Shown: positions 32,499-41,050, counted from the stretch's first letter. The stretch is DNA of 64,000 nt from JADKFD01 sp050250665 (GCA_050250665.1 JBFWOF010000027.1:1-64000); one strand, 5' to 3'. The notes: generated by a model from the letters alone, not told the origin. Numbers and translations are program-made.

Positions 32499-35400
32499 TC
32501 AATGGAAGTCGCGCGAGCGGGTATCCAGCCCTGCGAGCAGCTCGCTCAGGTCTTCCAGTCGATGCGCCAGCACATGGGTGACGCCCTCGGCCTTCTGCAG
32601 TTCACCGACGACGCCGAGCATCTGTGATTCCAGCAACACCCGGCGCTGACGTTCGGCCAGATCGCGCCAGACGATCAGATTGAGCCAGCCGGTCTCGTCT
32701 TCCAGGGTGACGAAGGTGACCCCCGAGGCGGTGCCGGGGCGTTGCCGCAGCGTGACCAGACCTGCCACCCGCACCGGCGTGCCATGTGCCAGCGCCTGCA
32801 CCTCGGCGATGCTGCGCATACGCCGTGCGCGCAGTTGCGGGCGCAGCAGTTTCAGCGGATGCGTGTCCAGGGTCAGGCCAGTGGTCTTGTAGTCGGCCAG
32901 CACGTTCTCCGCAGCCGTCGGCGGTCGCAGCACCACCTTGTCGTCAGCAATCTGGCCACCGGCAAACAGATCCGGCATGCGTTCCACCCCGGTCACCGCC
33001 CATTGCGCCCGGTGTCGATGTCCGGCCAGCCCACGCAGTGCACCCGCCGCGCCCAGCTTTTCCAGCGTCGCCCGATCCAGCTGCGCCCGATCAGCCAGAT
33101 CCTGCACGTCCCGGAACGGCGCCGCGGCGCGCGCACTGACCAGACGCTCGGCGGCATCCTGATTGAGGCCGCGGATCGAGCGGAGGCCGAGGCGGAGGGC
33201 GGGAGAAGCGCGGGACCGGGGACCCGGGACCGGGGACCCGGGAAAAGCGGGCGTTGAGGTATCTGTGTCGTTCGCAAGACTTGAGTGTTGGGACCTTTTA
33301 CCCTCACTCAAAGTTCGGGCGGTGCTTGCAGAGTCGGTAACTTCATGAGTGCCGGTCTTTGCCTCTTCCCGAGTCCCGGGTCCCGGGTCCCCGGTCCCGG
33401 CTCTTCGCGGTTCCAACCCCGCCTCCCACCCACTCACTCTTACATCTACCGGCCGCACTTCCACGCCGTGGCGGCGGGCGTCCTGGATGATCTGGCTGAC
33501 CGAGTAGAAGCCCAGCGGCTGGGCATTGAGCAGGGCGGCGGCGAAGGCGGCGGGGTGATGGCATTTGAGCCAGGCCGAGGCGTACACCAGCAGGGCGAAG
33601 CTGGCGGCGTGGGATTCCGGGAAGCCGTAGGAGCCAAAGCCCTTGATCTGTTCGAACACCTGTTCGGCGAAGCCGGTCTCGTAACCGCGCTCGGTCATGC
33701 CTTCGATGATGCGCTGGCGGTAATGCTCCATGCCGCCACGACGCTTCCAGGCAGCCATCGAACGCCGCAGCTGATCGGCCTCGCCGGGCGTGAACCCGGC
33801 GGCGACGATGGCCAGCTGCATCACCTGTTCCTGGAAGATCGGCACCCCGAGGGTGCGTTCGAAGACCTTCTTCAGGTCCTCGGAGGGATAGCTGACTTCC
33901 TCCAGCCCCTGCCGCCGACGCAGGTAGGGATGCACCATCTTGCCCTGGATCGGCCCCGGCCGAACGATCGCCACCTCGATCACCAGATCGTAGAAATTCT
34001 GCGGCTTCAGCCGCGGCAACATCGACATCTGCGCCCGCGATTCCACCTGGAACACGCCGACGGTGTCGCCAGCCTGGAGCATGGCGTAGGTTTGTGGGTC
34101 CTCTGCGGGGATGGTGCTCAAGGCGAGCAGGGGAAAAGGGGAAAGGGAAAATGGAAAAGGGGAAGGCTCGCCAGACGGGGCTTCATGGGTAGTTGATTCA
34201 GCACCGTCGCCTATAGATCCAGTCTCGCTGCTTGCCCCGTCTGGCGTCATTGCGAGCGTAGCGAAGCAATCCAGCGGCAGAGTCGCAAGTTCCTGGATTG
34301 CTTCGTCACTGCGTTCCTCGCAATGACGCAACAACGGCTCACGGCATCGGTTCATGGAAAGCGCAGCGAAACAATTCTGTGCCTCGTTGCCTTCGGAGCA
34401 AGTCTGGATTGCCGCGTCGCTTTCGCTCCTCGCAATGACGCCTTGATCAGAGGTTTGTCGAGAACAAGCGGGGATACCTCCAGGTGAAGCGGTGCCCGCT
34501 GTTGATCTCCCCTTTTCCTTTTTCCCTTTTCCTTTTTCCCCCAACGGCGCCTGCCTCAAGTTCCAGTCATTGATGAGATCCAAGCAGCGCCGTATACAAC
34601 TCAACATCCCCAGCGCCAGCACGTCGACCTTGAGCAGTCCCAGGGTGTCGAGATCGTCCTTGTCCCACTGGATGATGGTGCGGTCGGGCATGGCGGCGTT
34701 CTCGACCGGCACCAGTTCGTGCAGGGGCCGTTCGGAGATCACGAAGCCGCCGACGTGCTGTGACAGATGTCGGGGGAAACCCAGCAGTTGCGAGACCAGT
34801 TTCAGCAGTTTTCTGATCTGTGGACTAGCGGGATCGAAGCCGCGTTCGGTCAGGCGTTCCTCGATGGCCGAGAAGCCGTCCCACCAGGCCAGCGAGGAGG
34901 CGATCTGGTCGACCTGATCCAGTGCCAGGCCCAGGGCTTTGCCGACATCGCGGATGGCGCTCTTGGCGCGATAGCTGGCAACGGTGGCGGTCAGGGCGGC
35001 GCGCTCGCGGCCGTATTTGGCGTAGATGTACTGGATGACCTCTTCGCGGCGTTCGTGTTCGAAATCGACGTCGATGTCTGGCGGCTCATTGCGTTCGCGC
35101 GAGATGAAGCGTTCGAACAGCAGATTGCCGCGGGCGGGATCGACTTCGGTGACACCGAGCGCGTAGCAGACTGCCGAATTGGCGGCCGAACCTCGGCCCT
35201 GGCAGAGGATCTGCTGGCTGCGGGCGAAGCGCACGATGTCGTGTACGGTGAGGAAATAGGATTCGTACTTGAGCTCGGCAATCAGCGCCAGCTCATTCTC
35301 GATCTGCTGGCGCACCGCCGGCGTTTCCCCGCGAGGCCAGCGCTGGCGGATGCCGGCCTCGGTCGACTCGCGCAAATGATCGCTGGCGCTGCGGCCATCG

Positions 35401-36398
35401 GGTACCACCTCATGCGGATACTCATACCTGAGATCATTCAGAGAAAAGCGACATAACTGACTGATGTAGATGGATTCTTCCAGCAGTTCCTGCGGATAGA
35501 TGCGGGCCAGCGCGGGCAGCGTGCGCAAATGCCGCTCGCCGTTGGGCAGCAGCCGGTAACCGGCCTCACGAACGCTGAGGTGGTGACGCACCGCGGTCAG
35601 GACATCGTGCAGCGCGCGCCGGCCACGCTCGTGCATGTGCACATCGCCACAGGCCACCAGCGGCATCCCGGCCGCCAGCGCCAGCGTGCGCAGCCAGTTC
35701 AGGCGAGTGGCATCGGTCGGTTGTTGGTGCAGCTCGACCGCGATCCAGGCGCGTTTGGGAAAGTGCTGGTTGATCCAGGCGGCGTCGGGGTGGTGAGTTG
35801 AAGTGAATGTGGGGGGCGGGGGGATGTTTGATGCGAACGAGCGGGGCTGGGGGCTGGGGGCTGGGGCGCGGGCTCTCGCAGCGCGACCAGATTGCAGCTT
35901 GTTGGCGTTGCCTTCTGCGCAGGTGTCGGAATCGTCCGCAGCCCGCGATTTCCCGCCCCAGCCCCCAGCCCCCAGCCCCGCCTTTTCTTCACCCCCGGTC
36001 ACCCACAAGGCCACCACGCCCTCCATCACCGGTGGAAAATCCGCCCGCGTCAGCCGGTACTCGCCCTTGGTCGCGGCCCGACGGGCCTGGGTGATCAGTC
36101 GGCAGATGCCGCTGTAGCCGTCGTGATCGGTGGCCAGCAGCACCAGTTTCAGACCACATTCGAGACGGAATTCGCTGCCGACGATCAGCGCCAGCCCATG
36201 CTCATTGGCGGCTTCATGGGCGCGGACGATACCGGCCAGCGTGCACTCATCGGTGATCGCCAGCGCCCGATAGCCGAGCTTGCGCGCGCGCTCGAACAGC
36301 TCCATCGCGGTCGATGCACCGCGCTGGAAACTGAAGTTCGACAGACAATGGAGTTCGGCGTAGGCGCTGGACATGGCGGCGGTATCTGGCGCCGCCAT
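32499..36398 (-). CDS. dnaE2: Error-prone DNA polymerase III alpha subunit, with three in-frame repeat insertions
   Basis: A C-family polymerase (ImuC/DnaE2) used for mutagenic SOS repair. It has an N-terminal PHP domain (YAELHCLSNFSFQRGAS; ACGDVHMHERGRRALHDVL), a polymerase core with GRGSAANSAVCYALGVTEVD and the catalytic acids in DIDVDFEHERRE, HLSQHVGGFVIS, FPESHAASFALLVYASAWLK and a C-terminal OB fold. It is 1299 aa, against roughly 1050-1080 normally. The excess lies in three low-complexity segments at about residues 135-195, 615-760 and 995-1065, each matching an inverted repeat element. The frame stays open and the polymerase motifs are intact. A LexA-type box precedes the gene. A second start (MSSAYAELH) at 36374 is more typical. 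The imuA and imuB genes are not adjacent. Confidence 0.94.
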   Translation of the reverse strand: MAAPDTAAMSSAYAELHCLSNFSFQRGASTAMELFERARKLGYRALAITDECTLAGIVRAHEAANEHGLALIVGSEFRLECGLKLVLLATDHDGYSGICRLITQARRAATKGEYRLTRADFPPVMEGVVALWVTGGEEKAGLGAGGWGGKSRAADDSDTCAEGNANKLQSGRAARARAPAPSPQPRSFASNIPPPPTFTSTHHPDAAWINQHFPKRAWIAVELHQQPTDATRLNWLRTLALAAGMPLVACGDVHMHERGRRALHDVLTAVRHHLSVREAGYRLLPNGERHLRTLPALARIYPQELLEESIYISQLCRFSLNDLRYEYPHEVVPDGRSASDHLRESTEAGIRQRWPRGETPAVRQQIENELALIAELKYESYFLTVHDIVRFARSQQILCQGRGSAANSAVCYALGVTEVDPARGNLLFERFISRERNEPPDIDVDFEHERREEVIQYIYAKYGRERAALTATVASYRAKSAIRDVGKALGLALDQVDQIASSLAWWDGFSAIEERLTERGFDPASPQIRKLLKLVSQLLGFPRHLSQHVGGFVISERPLHELVPVENAAMPDRTIIQWDKDDLDTLGLLKVDVLALGMLSCIRRCLDLINDWNLRQAPLGEKGKGKKEKGRSTAGTASPGGIPACSRQTSDQGVIARSESDAAIQTCSEGNEAQNCFAALSMNRCREPLLRHCEERSDEAIQELATLPLDCFATLAMTPDGASSETGSIGDGAESTTHEAPSGEPSPFPFSLSPFPLLALSTIPAEDPQTYAMLQAGDTVGVFQVESRAQMSMLPRLKPQNFYDLVIEVAIVRPGPIQGKMVHPYLRRRQGLEEVSYPSEDLKKVFERTLGVPIFQEQVMQLAIVAAGFTPGEADQLRRSMAAWKRRGGMEHYRQRIIEGMTERGYETGFAEQVFEQIKGFGSYGFPESHAASFALLVYASAWLKCHHPAAFAAALLNAQPLGFYSVSQIIQDARRHGVEVRPVDVRVSGWEAGLEPRRAGTGDPGPGTREEAKTGTHEVTDSASTARTLSEGKRSQHSSLANDTDTSTPAFPGSPVPGPRSRASPALRLGLRSIRGLNQDAAERLVSARAAAPFRDVQDLADRAQLDRATLEKLGAAGALRGLAGHRHRAQWAVTGVERMPDLFAGGQIADDKVVLRPPTAAENVLADYKTTGLTLDTHPLKLLRPQLRARRMRSIAEVQALAHGTPVRVAGLVTLRQRPGTASGVTFVTLEDETGWLNLIVWRDLAERQRRVLLESQMLGVVGELQKAEGVTHVLAHRLEDLSELLAGLDTRSRDFH
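33205..33400. repeat. Inverted heptamer-arm element in the dnaE2 3' part
   Basis: The left arm (33211-33239, four (C/G)GGGACC units) is identical to that in ccoG. The right arm near 33370-33398 is (GGGTCCC)n-like and shares 27 bases with the ccoG right arm. The core of about 130 nt is unrelated to the ccoG core. It encodes about residues 999-1064 of DnaE2, ahead of ALRLGLRSIRGL. Confidence 0.9.
34128..34541. repeat. Composite element in dnaE2: purine arms around two A palindromes
   Basis: A purine arm (GGGGAAAAGGGGAAAGGG.., 34130-34166) pairs with a pyrimidine arm (CCCCTTTTCCTTTTTCCC.., 34507-34541). Between them lie one intact A palindrome (34244-34330) and a decayed one (about 34352-34442). 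All is in frame on the minus strand; the A copies are translated as RHCEERSDEAIQ and DCFATLAMT. It separates DWNLRQAPLG from LSTIPAEDPQTY, adjacent in normal DnaE2. Confidence 0.88.
35841..35981. repeat. Inverted (GGGGCTG)n-arm element in the dnaE2 5' part
   Basis: The arm at 35841-35868 is the exact complement of that at 35954-35981 (28 bp), around an 85-nt core. It is translated in the PHP domain between LALWVTGGEEKAG and the conserved PDAAWINQHFPKRAW. The arms match the element upstream of ccoG at 27664-27872. Confidence 0.92.
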
Positions 36399-36409
36399 GG
36401 TAGCGGATA

Positions 36410-36425
36410 CTGTATGGATGTACAG
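36410..36425. promoter_or_regulatory. LexA (SOS) box of dnaE2
   Basis: CTGTATGGATGTACAG has the CTGT-N8-ACAG form of the gammaproteobacterial LexA site, extended to ACTGT..ACAGT. It ends 11 nt before the first ATG and 35 nt before the second, where a repressor would cover the promoter. DNA damage should therefore induce the gene. Confidence 0.85.
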
Positions 36426-37061
36426 TCAATTGCGGGACCCGGGACTCGGGACTCGGGACTGCGCCGGTGCCCGGTGTAGGCGTCATTGCGACCCCGGACT
36501 TGATCCGGGGGAAGCAATCCAGACGCAGGCTCTCAAGAGCACTGGATTACTCCGTCACTGCGTTCCTCTCCATGAACCCATGTCGTAATTTATTGATTCC
36601 ATTTCCGCGTGAGCTCAGCGCCGGCTTCGTCCGCCTGTAGGAGCGCCCTTGCGGCGCGACCGCTGCTGAGGACAGGCAATTCGCCGGTCGCGACGCGAGG
36701 TCGCTCCTACAGGCAGCCTGTGGTTCATGGCCCCTGGGCAGTGTCGGGCCGAGACAGGTGGCTCACAACGACGCACCAGTAGCTTAGGCACTGGGTCCAT
36801 GCGTCGGCCATGAGCCTCAGGGCATGCTCCGAGCGGTCATGAGGAGGGACGCGCGCCTGCGCGGCCGCTCTTGATGTGGCTCGAATGCGAGGCAAAGCGG
36901 CGCCGCAGACGCGGCGCCCTCCACAAGAGTCCACGCGATCCTGGGGCACCCATGTGCCGCCATTCGGGACGCAGACTGTCGGGCCAGCCAACCCGGCGGC
37001 GCCGCTCTGAACCACCCACAACCCACAACCCACAACCGACAACCGACAACCGACAACCGCC
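36426..37061. repeat. Intergenic mosaic: heptamers, A, H, B, C, G, heptamers
   Basis: 636 bp with no gene. It holds a (GGGACTC)n tract (36433-36461), an A palindrome whose left arm is the CCCCGGACTTGATCCGGGG type (36480-36560), H (36570-36592), a full B palindrome (36638-36717), C (about 36725-36765), G (36840-36935) and a run of (CAACCCA)n/(CAACCGA)n heptamers (37010-37058) that reaches the end of the dehalogenase gene. Confidence 0.85.
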
Positions 37062-37973
37062 TTACCGAGTGCTCGCCACAAATCCGGCAATCGACTCCGC
37101 CAGTTCCTCACCGGCATCCTCCTGCAGGAAATGCCCGGCATTGGCGATGGTTTGATGGGGCTGTCCGGCGCAGCCGGGGATCAGTTTCTGCATCACGCGG
37201 TCGCCGCCCCGGGTGATCGGATCGTTGTCGCTGAAGGCAGTGAGGAAGGGAATCTTGAGGGTCTGCAGCGCGCCCCAGGCGCGGCGGTTGGGCTCGGCGG
37301 CAGGATCGTCCGGGCTGATCGGTACCAGCAGCGGAAAAGCGCGGGCGCCAGCCTTGTAGCTCTCGTCAGGGAATGGAGCATCGTAGGCCGCTTGCACCTC
37401 TGCCGATACCGGTCGCGAACAGGCTTTGGCGATGATGGTGCCCACCGGAAACACGGGCACTTCCTGAGAGAACTTGCGCCAGGCCAGGAAGGCCTCGCCG
37501 GGCGCCTGATCGCCAGTGGGCAGGAAGGTATTGGCAGCGACCACGCGAGCAAAGCGCTCGGGCATCTCGGCCAGCAATCGCAGTCCGATCAAACCACCCC
37601 AGTCCTGGCAGAACAGCGTGATGTTTCGGAGGTCCAGCGCCTCCACCCAGGCGCGCATCCAGTCGACGTGATTCTGATAGGAATAGGCTTCGCGCTCGGT
37701 CGGCTTGTCGGAGCGGCCAAAGCCGATCAGATCCGGCGCCAGCACGCGCTGCCCGGCGGCGGCCAGGGGCGTGATCATGCGTCGATAGAGATACGACCAC
37801 GAGGGTTCGCCGTGCATCATCAAGATCGGCGCGGCGCTGTTCGGGCCCTCATCGACGTAATGCAGGCGCAAGGGATCGGCGACACTGATGCCCGGCACCT
37901 CGACATAGTTCGGCGCGAAGCGGTAGCCCGGCAAATTTTCGAAGCAGTGGTCTGGCGTGCGCAGAACGCTCAT
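37062..37973 (-). CDS. Haloalkane dehalogenase, alpha/beta hydrolase (HLD-I type)
   Basis: 303 aa with the haloalkane dehalogenase layout: oxyanion motif MMHGEPSWSYLYRRM, nucleophile elbow LFCQDWGGLIGLR (Asp followed by the halide-binding Trp), the acid in AFSDNDPITRGG and the base in NAGHFLQEDAG. The N-terminal RTPDHCFENLPGYRFAPNYV resembles DhlA/DhmA-type enzymes. These cleave carbon-halogen bonds to alcohol and halide. The natural substrate is not evident, and such genes occur in many bacteria without known haloalkane use. It is flanked on both sides by repeat mosaics, so it stands alone and may be a mobile acquisition, though base composition is normal. Confidence 0.88.
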   Translation of the reverse strand: MSVLRTPDHCFENLPGYRFAPNYVEVPGISVADPLRLHYVDEGPNSAAPILMMHGEPSWSYLYRRMITPLAAAGQRVLAPDLIGFGRSDKPTEREAYSYQNHVDWMRAWVEALDLRNITLFCQDWGGLIGLRLLAEMPERFARVVAANTFLPTGDQAPGEAFLAWRKFSQEVPVFPVGTIIAKACSRPVSAEVQAAYDAPFPDESYKAGARAFPLLVPISPDDPAAEPNRRAWGALQTLKIPFLTAFSDNDPITRGGDRVMQKLIPGCAGQPHQTIANAGHFLQEDAGEELAESIAGFVASTR

Positions 37974-38163
37974 GTGAACCCCGATGTGGACGTTTCGCCC
38001 GATGATGCCGAGTCAGCGTCGGGACGTCGATCGACCGGCAGTGGGAGCGGGCTTTGCCCGCGATCGCCTTCGGCAAAGCGTGTAGCCGTCGCGGATGAAT
38101 CCGCTCCCACAGTTGCGGGCGACCAGCCGTCGCGGATGAATCCGCTCCCACAGGGCCGAGGCC
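37974..38163. repeat. B-type palindromes (GTGGGAGCGG)
   Basis: GTGGGAGCGGGCTTTGCCCGC at 38040-38062 is followed by two GTCGCGGATGAATCCGCTCCCA halves (38085-38113 and 38128-38153). Pairing forms a REP-like hairpin. Confidence 0.8.
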
Positions 38164-38808
38164 CTACTTCAGGGGACGGCCGGTTTCGCCGGCGGCAACG
38201 GCTTCCACTGCGGCGCGAATCAGGCGCTGGGGAACGCGGGTGCGGTAGTCGGGATTGACGTAGGAGAACTGGATAACGCCCTGGGCGTCGATGACGAACA
38301 CGCTGGGCACCGGCAGTGCGTGGTGCTTCTCGCCGCTGGCGGTTTCCAGATTGATGCCGTATTCGGCGTATTTTTCCAGGGTCGCATCGTCGACCTTGAA
38401 GGCAATGCCGAAGGCTTGCAGCGCCTCGGCTTTGGCGTCCGAGGCCAGGGTGTAATCCAGCTCGTCCTTCTCTACCGTCTTCGCCAGTTCTTCGGCGCGA
38501 TCGGGGCTGATGGCCAGCAACTGGAAGCCCTGGGCCTTGAGATCCGGATTGAGTTTGCGCAGCTCGCTCAGCTGTAGATTGCAGAAGGGGCACCAGCCAC
38601 CCCGATAAAACACCAGCACGGTGGGCTTGCCACCGAGCAACTCGGACAGCGTCGTCGCCTTGCCCTCCAGCGAGCTCAGTTTGACCGTCGGAACGGCGCT
38701 GCCGACCAGAATCGGACGCACCGCGGTGGCCGAATCGGCAATCTGGGCCTGGGCCTGCGGCAGGGTGGCGGCAGTCAGCATCAGGGCTGCGGCAATGAAT
38801 CGGGTCAT
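38164..38808 (-). CDS. Periplasmic peroxiredoxin/thioredoxin-like protein (AhpC-TSA family)
   Basis: 214 aa. The signal peptide (MTRFIAAALMLTAATLPQAQA) predicts a periplasmic protein. The redoxin domain contains LVFYRGGWCPFCNLQLSEL with a CxxC pair at about residues 88-91, then LLAISPDRAEELAKTVEK and the cis-proline region ALPVPSVFVIDAQG. Such proteins reduce peroxides or act as thiol oxidoreductases. The start follows GGAG by six bases; a longer frame of 37 extra residues lacks any signal character. Confidence 0.87.
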   Translation of the reverse strand: MTRFIAAALMLTAATLPQAQAQIADSATAVRPILVGSAVPTVKLSSLEGKATTLSELLGGKPTVLVFYRGGWCPFCNLQLSELRKLNPDLKAQGFQLLAISPDRAEELAKTVEKDELDYTLASDAKAEALQAFGIAFKVDDATLEKYAEYGINLETASGEKHHALPVPSVFVIDAQGVIQFSYVNPDYRTRVPQRLIRAAVEAVAAGETGRPLK

Positions 38809-39422
38809 CGGATGCTCCAGAGTGGTTGATGGATCACAGACCGGGTTGAGCCGGAAAAGCTCACGACAGGGAGGATCGGTGTCGTTGGGAGTCAGCTTTC
38901 TCGGCCCGACACTGCACACGGGCCATGAGCCACCGGCTTGCCAGTAGGAGCGACCTCGCGTCGCGACCGGTCAGCCGCACGTCCGCCGCAGCGGTCGCGC
39001 CGCAAGGGCGCTCACTGGTGAACAGAGCCTGCGTTGCGCTCACCCGGAGGCCAAATCGGGAGCTTGCGATCCGGGTTCATTGCGAGCCACCTGTTTCGGC
39101 CCAAAACTGCGCACCAACCGTTAACCCCCGGCGTCATTGCGAGCGTAGCGAAGCAATCCAGAGGCACAGCTTCAGAGGCACTGGATTGCTTCGTCGCTAC
39201 GCTCCTCGCAATGACGCATCAACAACTTGCGATCCGGGTTCATTGCCAGCCGGCGGCGTTGGATCGACGCGCCTGTGAGGAGGCCGCGCGCCTGCATGGC
39301 CGCGCTCGATCGTGACGTATGGCAAAAGCGGCGCCGCAGCGCGGCGCCCTCCACAGCGGCGGTTCACCGGGGCTCTTCGGCACGCCGTCACGGGTGCGCC
39401 TGCGGCTTGCCCGGGCTACGTT
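38809..39422. repeat. Intergenic mosaic: C, B, H, C, A, H, G
   Basis: 614 bp without a gene. It holds C inverted (about 38903-38940), a B palindrome (38943-39020), an H-like TTGCGATCCGGGTTCATTGC (39064-39084), C' (39085-39115), an A palindrome (39130-39218), a second H-like copy (39227-39247) and G (39274-39358). The two H-like copies form a direct repeat around the C'-A block. Confidence 0.85.
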
Positions 39423-40937
39423 TCAGGCCTTTTCCGCCTCCATCAGCAACACCGTCACGGTCTGCTCGAACATCGCATCGGCCGCTTCGCGCGTGGGTGC
39501 GATGGCGACCAGCCCGAGCTTGCCGAATTCACTGAGTGCGCCGATCAGATTGAACACCACCCCCTGCTGGGTGATCTCGTCGAAATGCAGCCGACGTTCG
39601 ACCAGGATGTCGATCAGGTCCTCGGGGACCAGCCGCTTCAGGCGCGGGTCGACCAGGTTGTCGGTGGCGCGATAACAGCGCACCTGGCCAAGCGGTGTCT
39701 GGAACTCGCCGTTGGCGTCGACACGGCCGGCGGTGAGGAACTGCAGCATCTGGTAGGGCAGGGTGGTGCCGCCCTTGCGCAGATTGATTTCGATGGCGTA
39801 ATGCTGCCATTGCTCGTCTTCGAGCACGCTGATGAAGTCGACCGAGAATCGGCCGAGCACGCCTTCCGCCAGTAGCACCCTGCCCACCGCCTGTCCGCAT
39901 TGTTGCAGGCTGCCCCGATAGCGCACATTGGCTGGAAAGTGACTGCCCAAAAAAACCTGGCCGTTGGGACCACCGAGCAGCTGATCATGGGTGGAAATGA
40001 CTTCCAGGCAACCCAGGGCGTTGACCCGCATCTGCACCGAGGGCGAGCGCTTGTGGTCGCCATCTATCCAGGCCTCGACAATGCCGTGCAACTGCCGGAA
40101 CTTGCTGGCATAGCGCGAGTAATTCATGCCTGCCGCCTCGAAGCGCAGGCGCTCGGGCAATTCCCCGCGAACCCAGGCGTCCAGCGCATCGCCTTCGGGT
40201 GCTCCCTGGAAGTCGAACAGTGCGTTGCCGTCTCCGGAAAAGCCTTCGTCGAGCTTGACCACAGCCTTGCGCAACCTGGGATTGCGCTGGCGCAATGCCA
40301 CTAGCGCTGCGGCCACGTCATCCATGCTGCACAGATTCTCCTGTCCGTCCGGGAATTTCAGGCCGGCACGACGGAAGGCCTCGCGACTGCCGCTCTTGCT
40401 GCCCCAGTAGGACAGCGCAGGGTCGCAGGCATACAGCGGTATGTCGAGGGCGATGGCCAGATCGCGTTCGAGCTTGGTGGCATTGAATACCGACAAGTGT
40501 GCCTGGCTGGAATCGCCCATGGCTGCGCGGATGCGATGCAGCAGGCGCGGCCGTTCCAGAATTTTCTCGGTAACGCTGCGCGGCGAGGCGTCGTGGGCGC
40601 TGAGCAGGGTCAGGCGCTTGCGCGCGTGGGTCCAGGGGATGCCGGATAGCAGATTCAGGTAGTAATCGACGACGCTGCCGGGAATCGGTGTGGAGGTGAC
40701 AAAGACAATGCGGGTATGCGGCATGCGCAGCAGCATCAGCATGCTCAGCTGGCGTTCCTCGTAATGTCGGGCTCCCGGCACCTCGGCCAGCACATCGGCG
40801 TCCAGACTGAGACCGGGCACGACCACGACCGTGCGCGGTGCCAGAGTATCGAACTGCACGCTGGCAAACAGGGGCTTCAGCCGCGCCTGTATCCGCTCAA
40901 ACTGCATCTGCAATTCGGATTCGACTTCTGCCGTCAT
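39423..40937 (-). CDS. PGM1-like ATP-grasp peptide ligase domain protein
   Basis: 504 aa. The N-terminal part (TVVVVPGLSLDADVLAEVPG, IVFVTSTPIPGSVVDYYLN) and the ATP-grasp core (KAVVKLDEGFSGDGNALFDF, FSVDFISVLEDEQWQHYAIE, INLRKGGTTLPYQML) match proteins related to PGM1, the Streptomyces peptide ligase of pheganomycin synthesis. ATP-grasp enzymes join a carboxylate to an amine through an acyl phosphate. Here it has no peptide or non-ribosomal biosynthesis neighbour, so its substrate is unknown. The ATG start is five bases from GGGAG; a TTG 12 nt upstream is less likely. Confidence 0.82.
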   Translation of the reverse strand: MTAEVESELQMQFERIQARLKPLFASVQFDTLAPRTVVVVPGLSLDADVLAEVPGARHYEERQLSMLMLLRMPHTRIVFVTSTPIPGSVVDYYLNLLSGIPWTHARKRLTLLSAHDASPRSVTEKILERPRLLHRIRAAMGDSSQAHLSVFNATKLERDLAIALDIPLYACDPALSYWGSKSGSREAFRRAGLKFPDGQENLCSMDDVAAALVALRQRNPRLRKAVVKLDEGFSGDGNALFDFQGAPEGDALDAWVRGELPERLRFEAAGMNYSRYASKFRQLHGIVEAWIDGDHKRSPSVQMRVNALGCLEVISTHDQLLGGPNGQVFLGSHFPANVRYRGSLQQCGQAVGRVLLAEGVLGRFSVDFISVLEDEQWQHYAIEINLRKGGTTLPYQMLQFLTAGRVDANGEFQTPLGQVRCYRATDNLVDPRLKRLVPEDLIDILVERRLHFDEITQQGVVFNLIGALSEFGKLGLVAIAPTREAADAMFEQTVTVLLMEAEKA

Positions 40938-41050
40938 CTTCGCTCCCAACGGACTTCGGGCTCCCGGTCACCATAGCGCGCCGCCCGCAGGATGGCCCGG
41001 ATAACGGCAGATGCCGCGGTCTATGCTCTGGCCTCAGCTCGTGAACGGTA

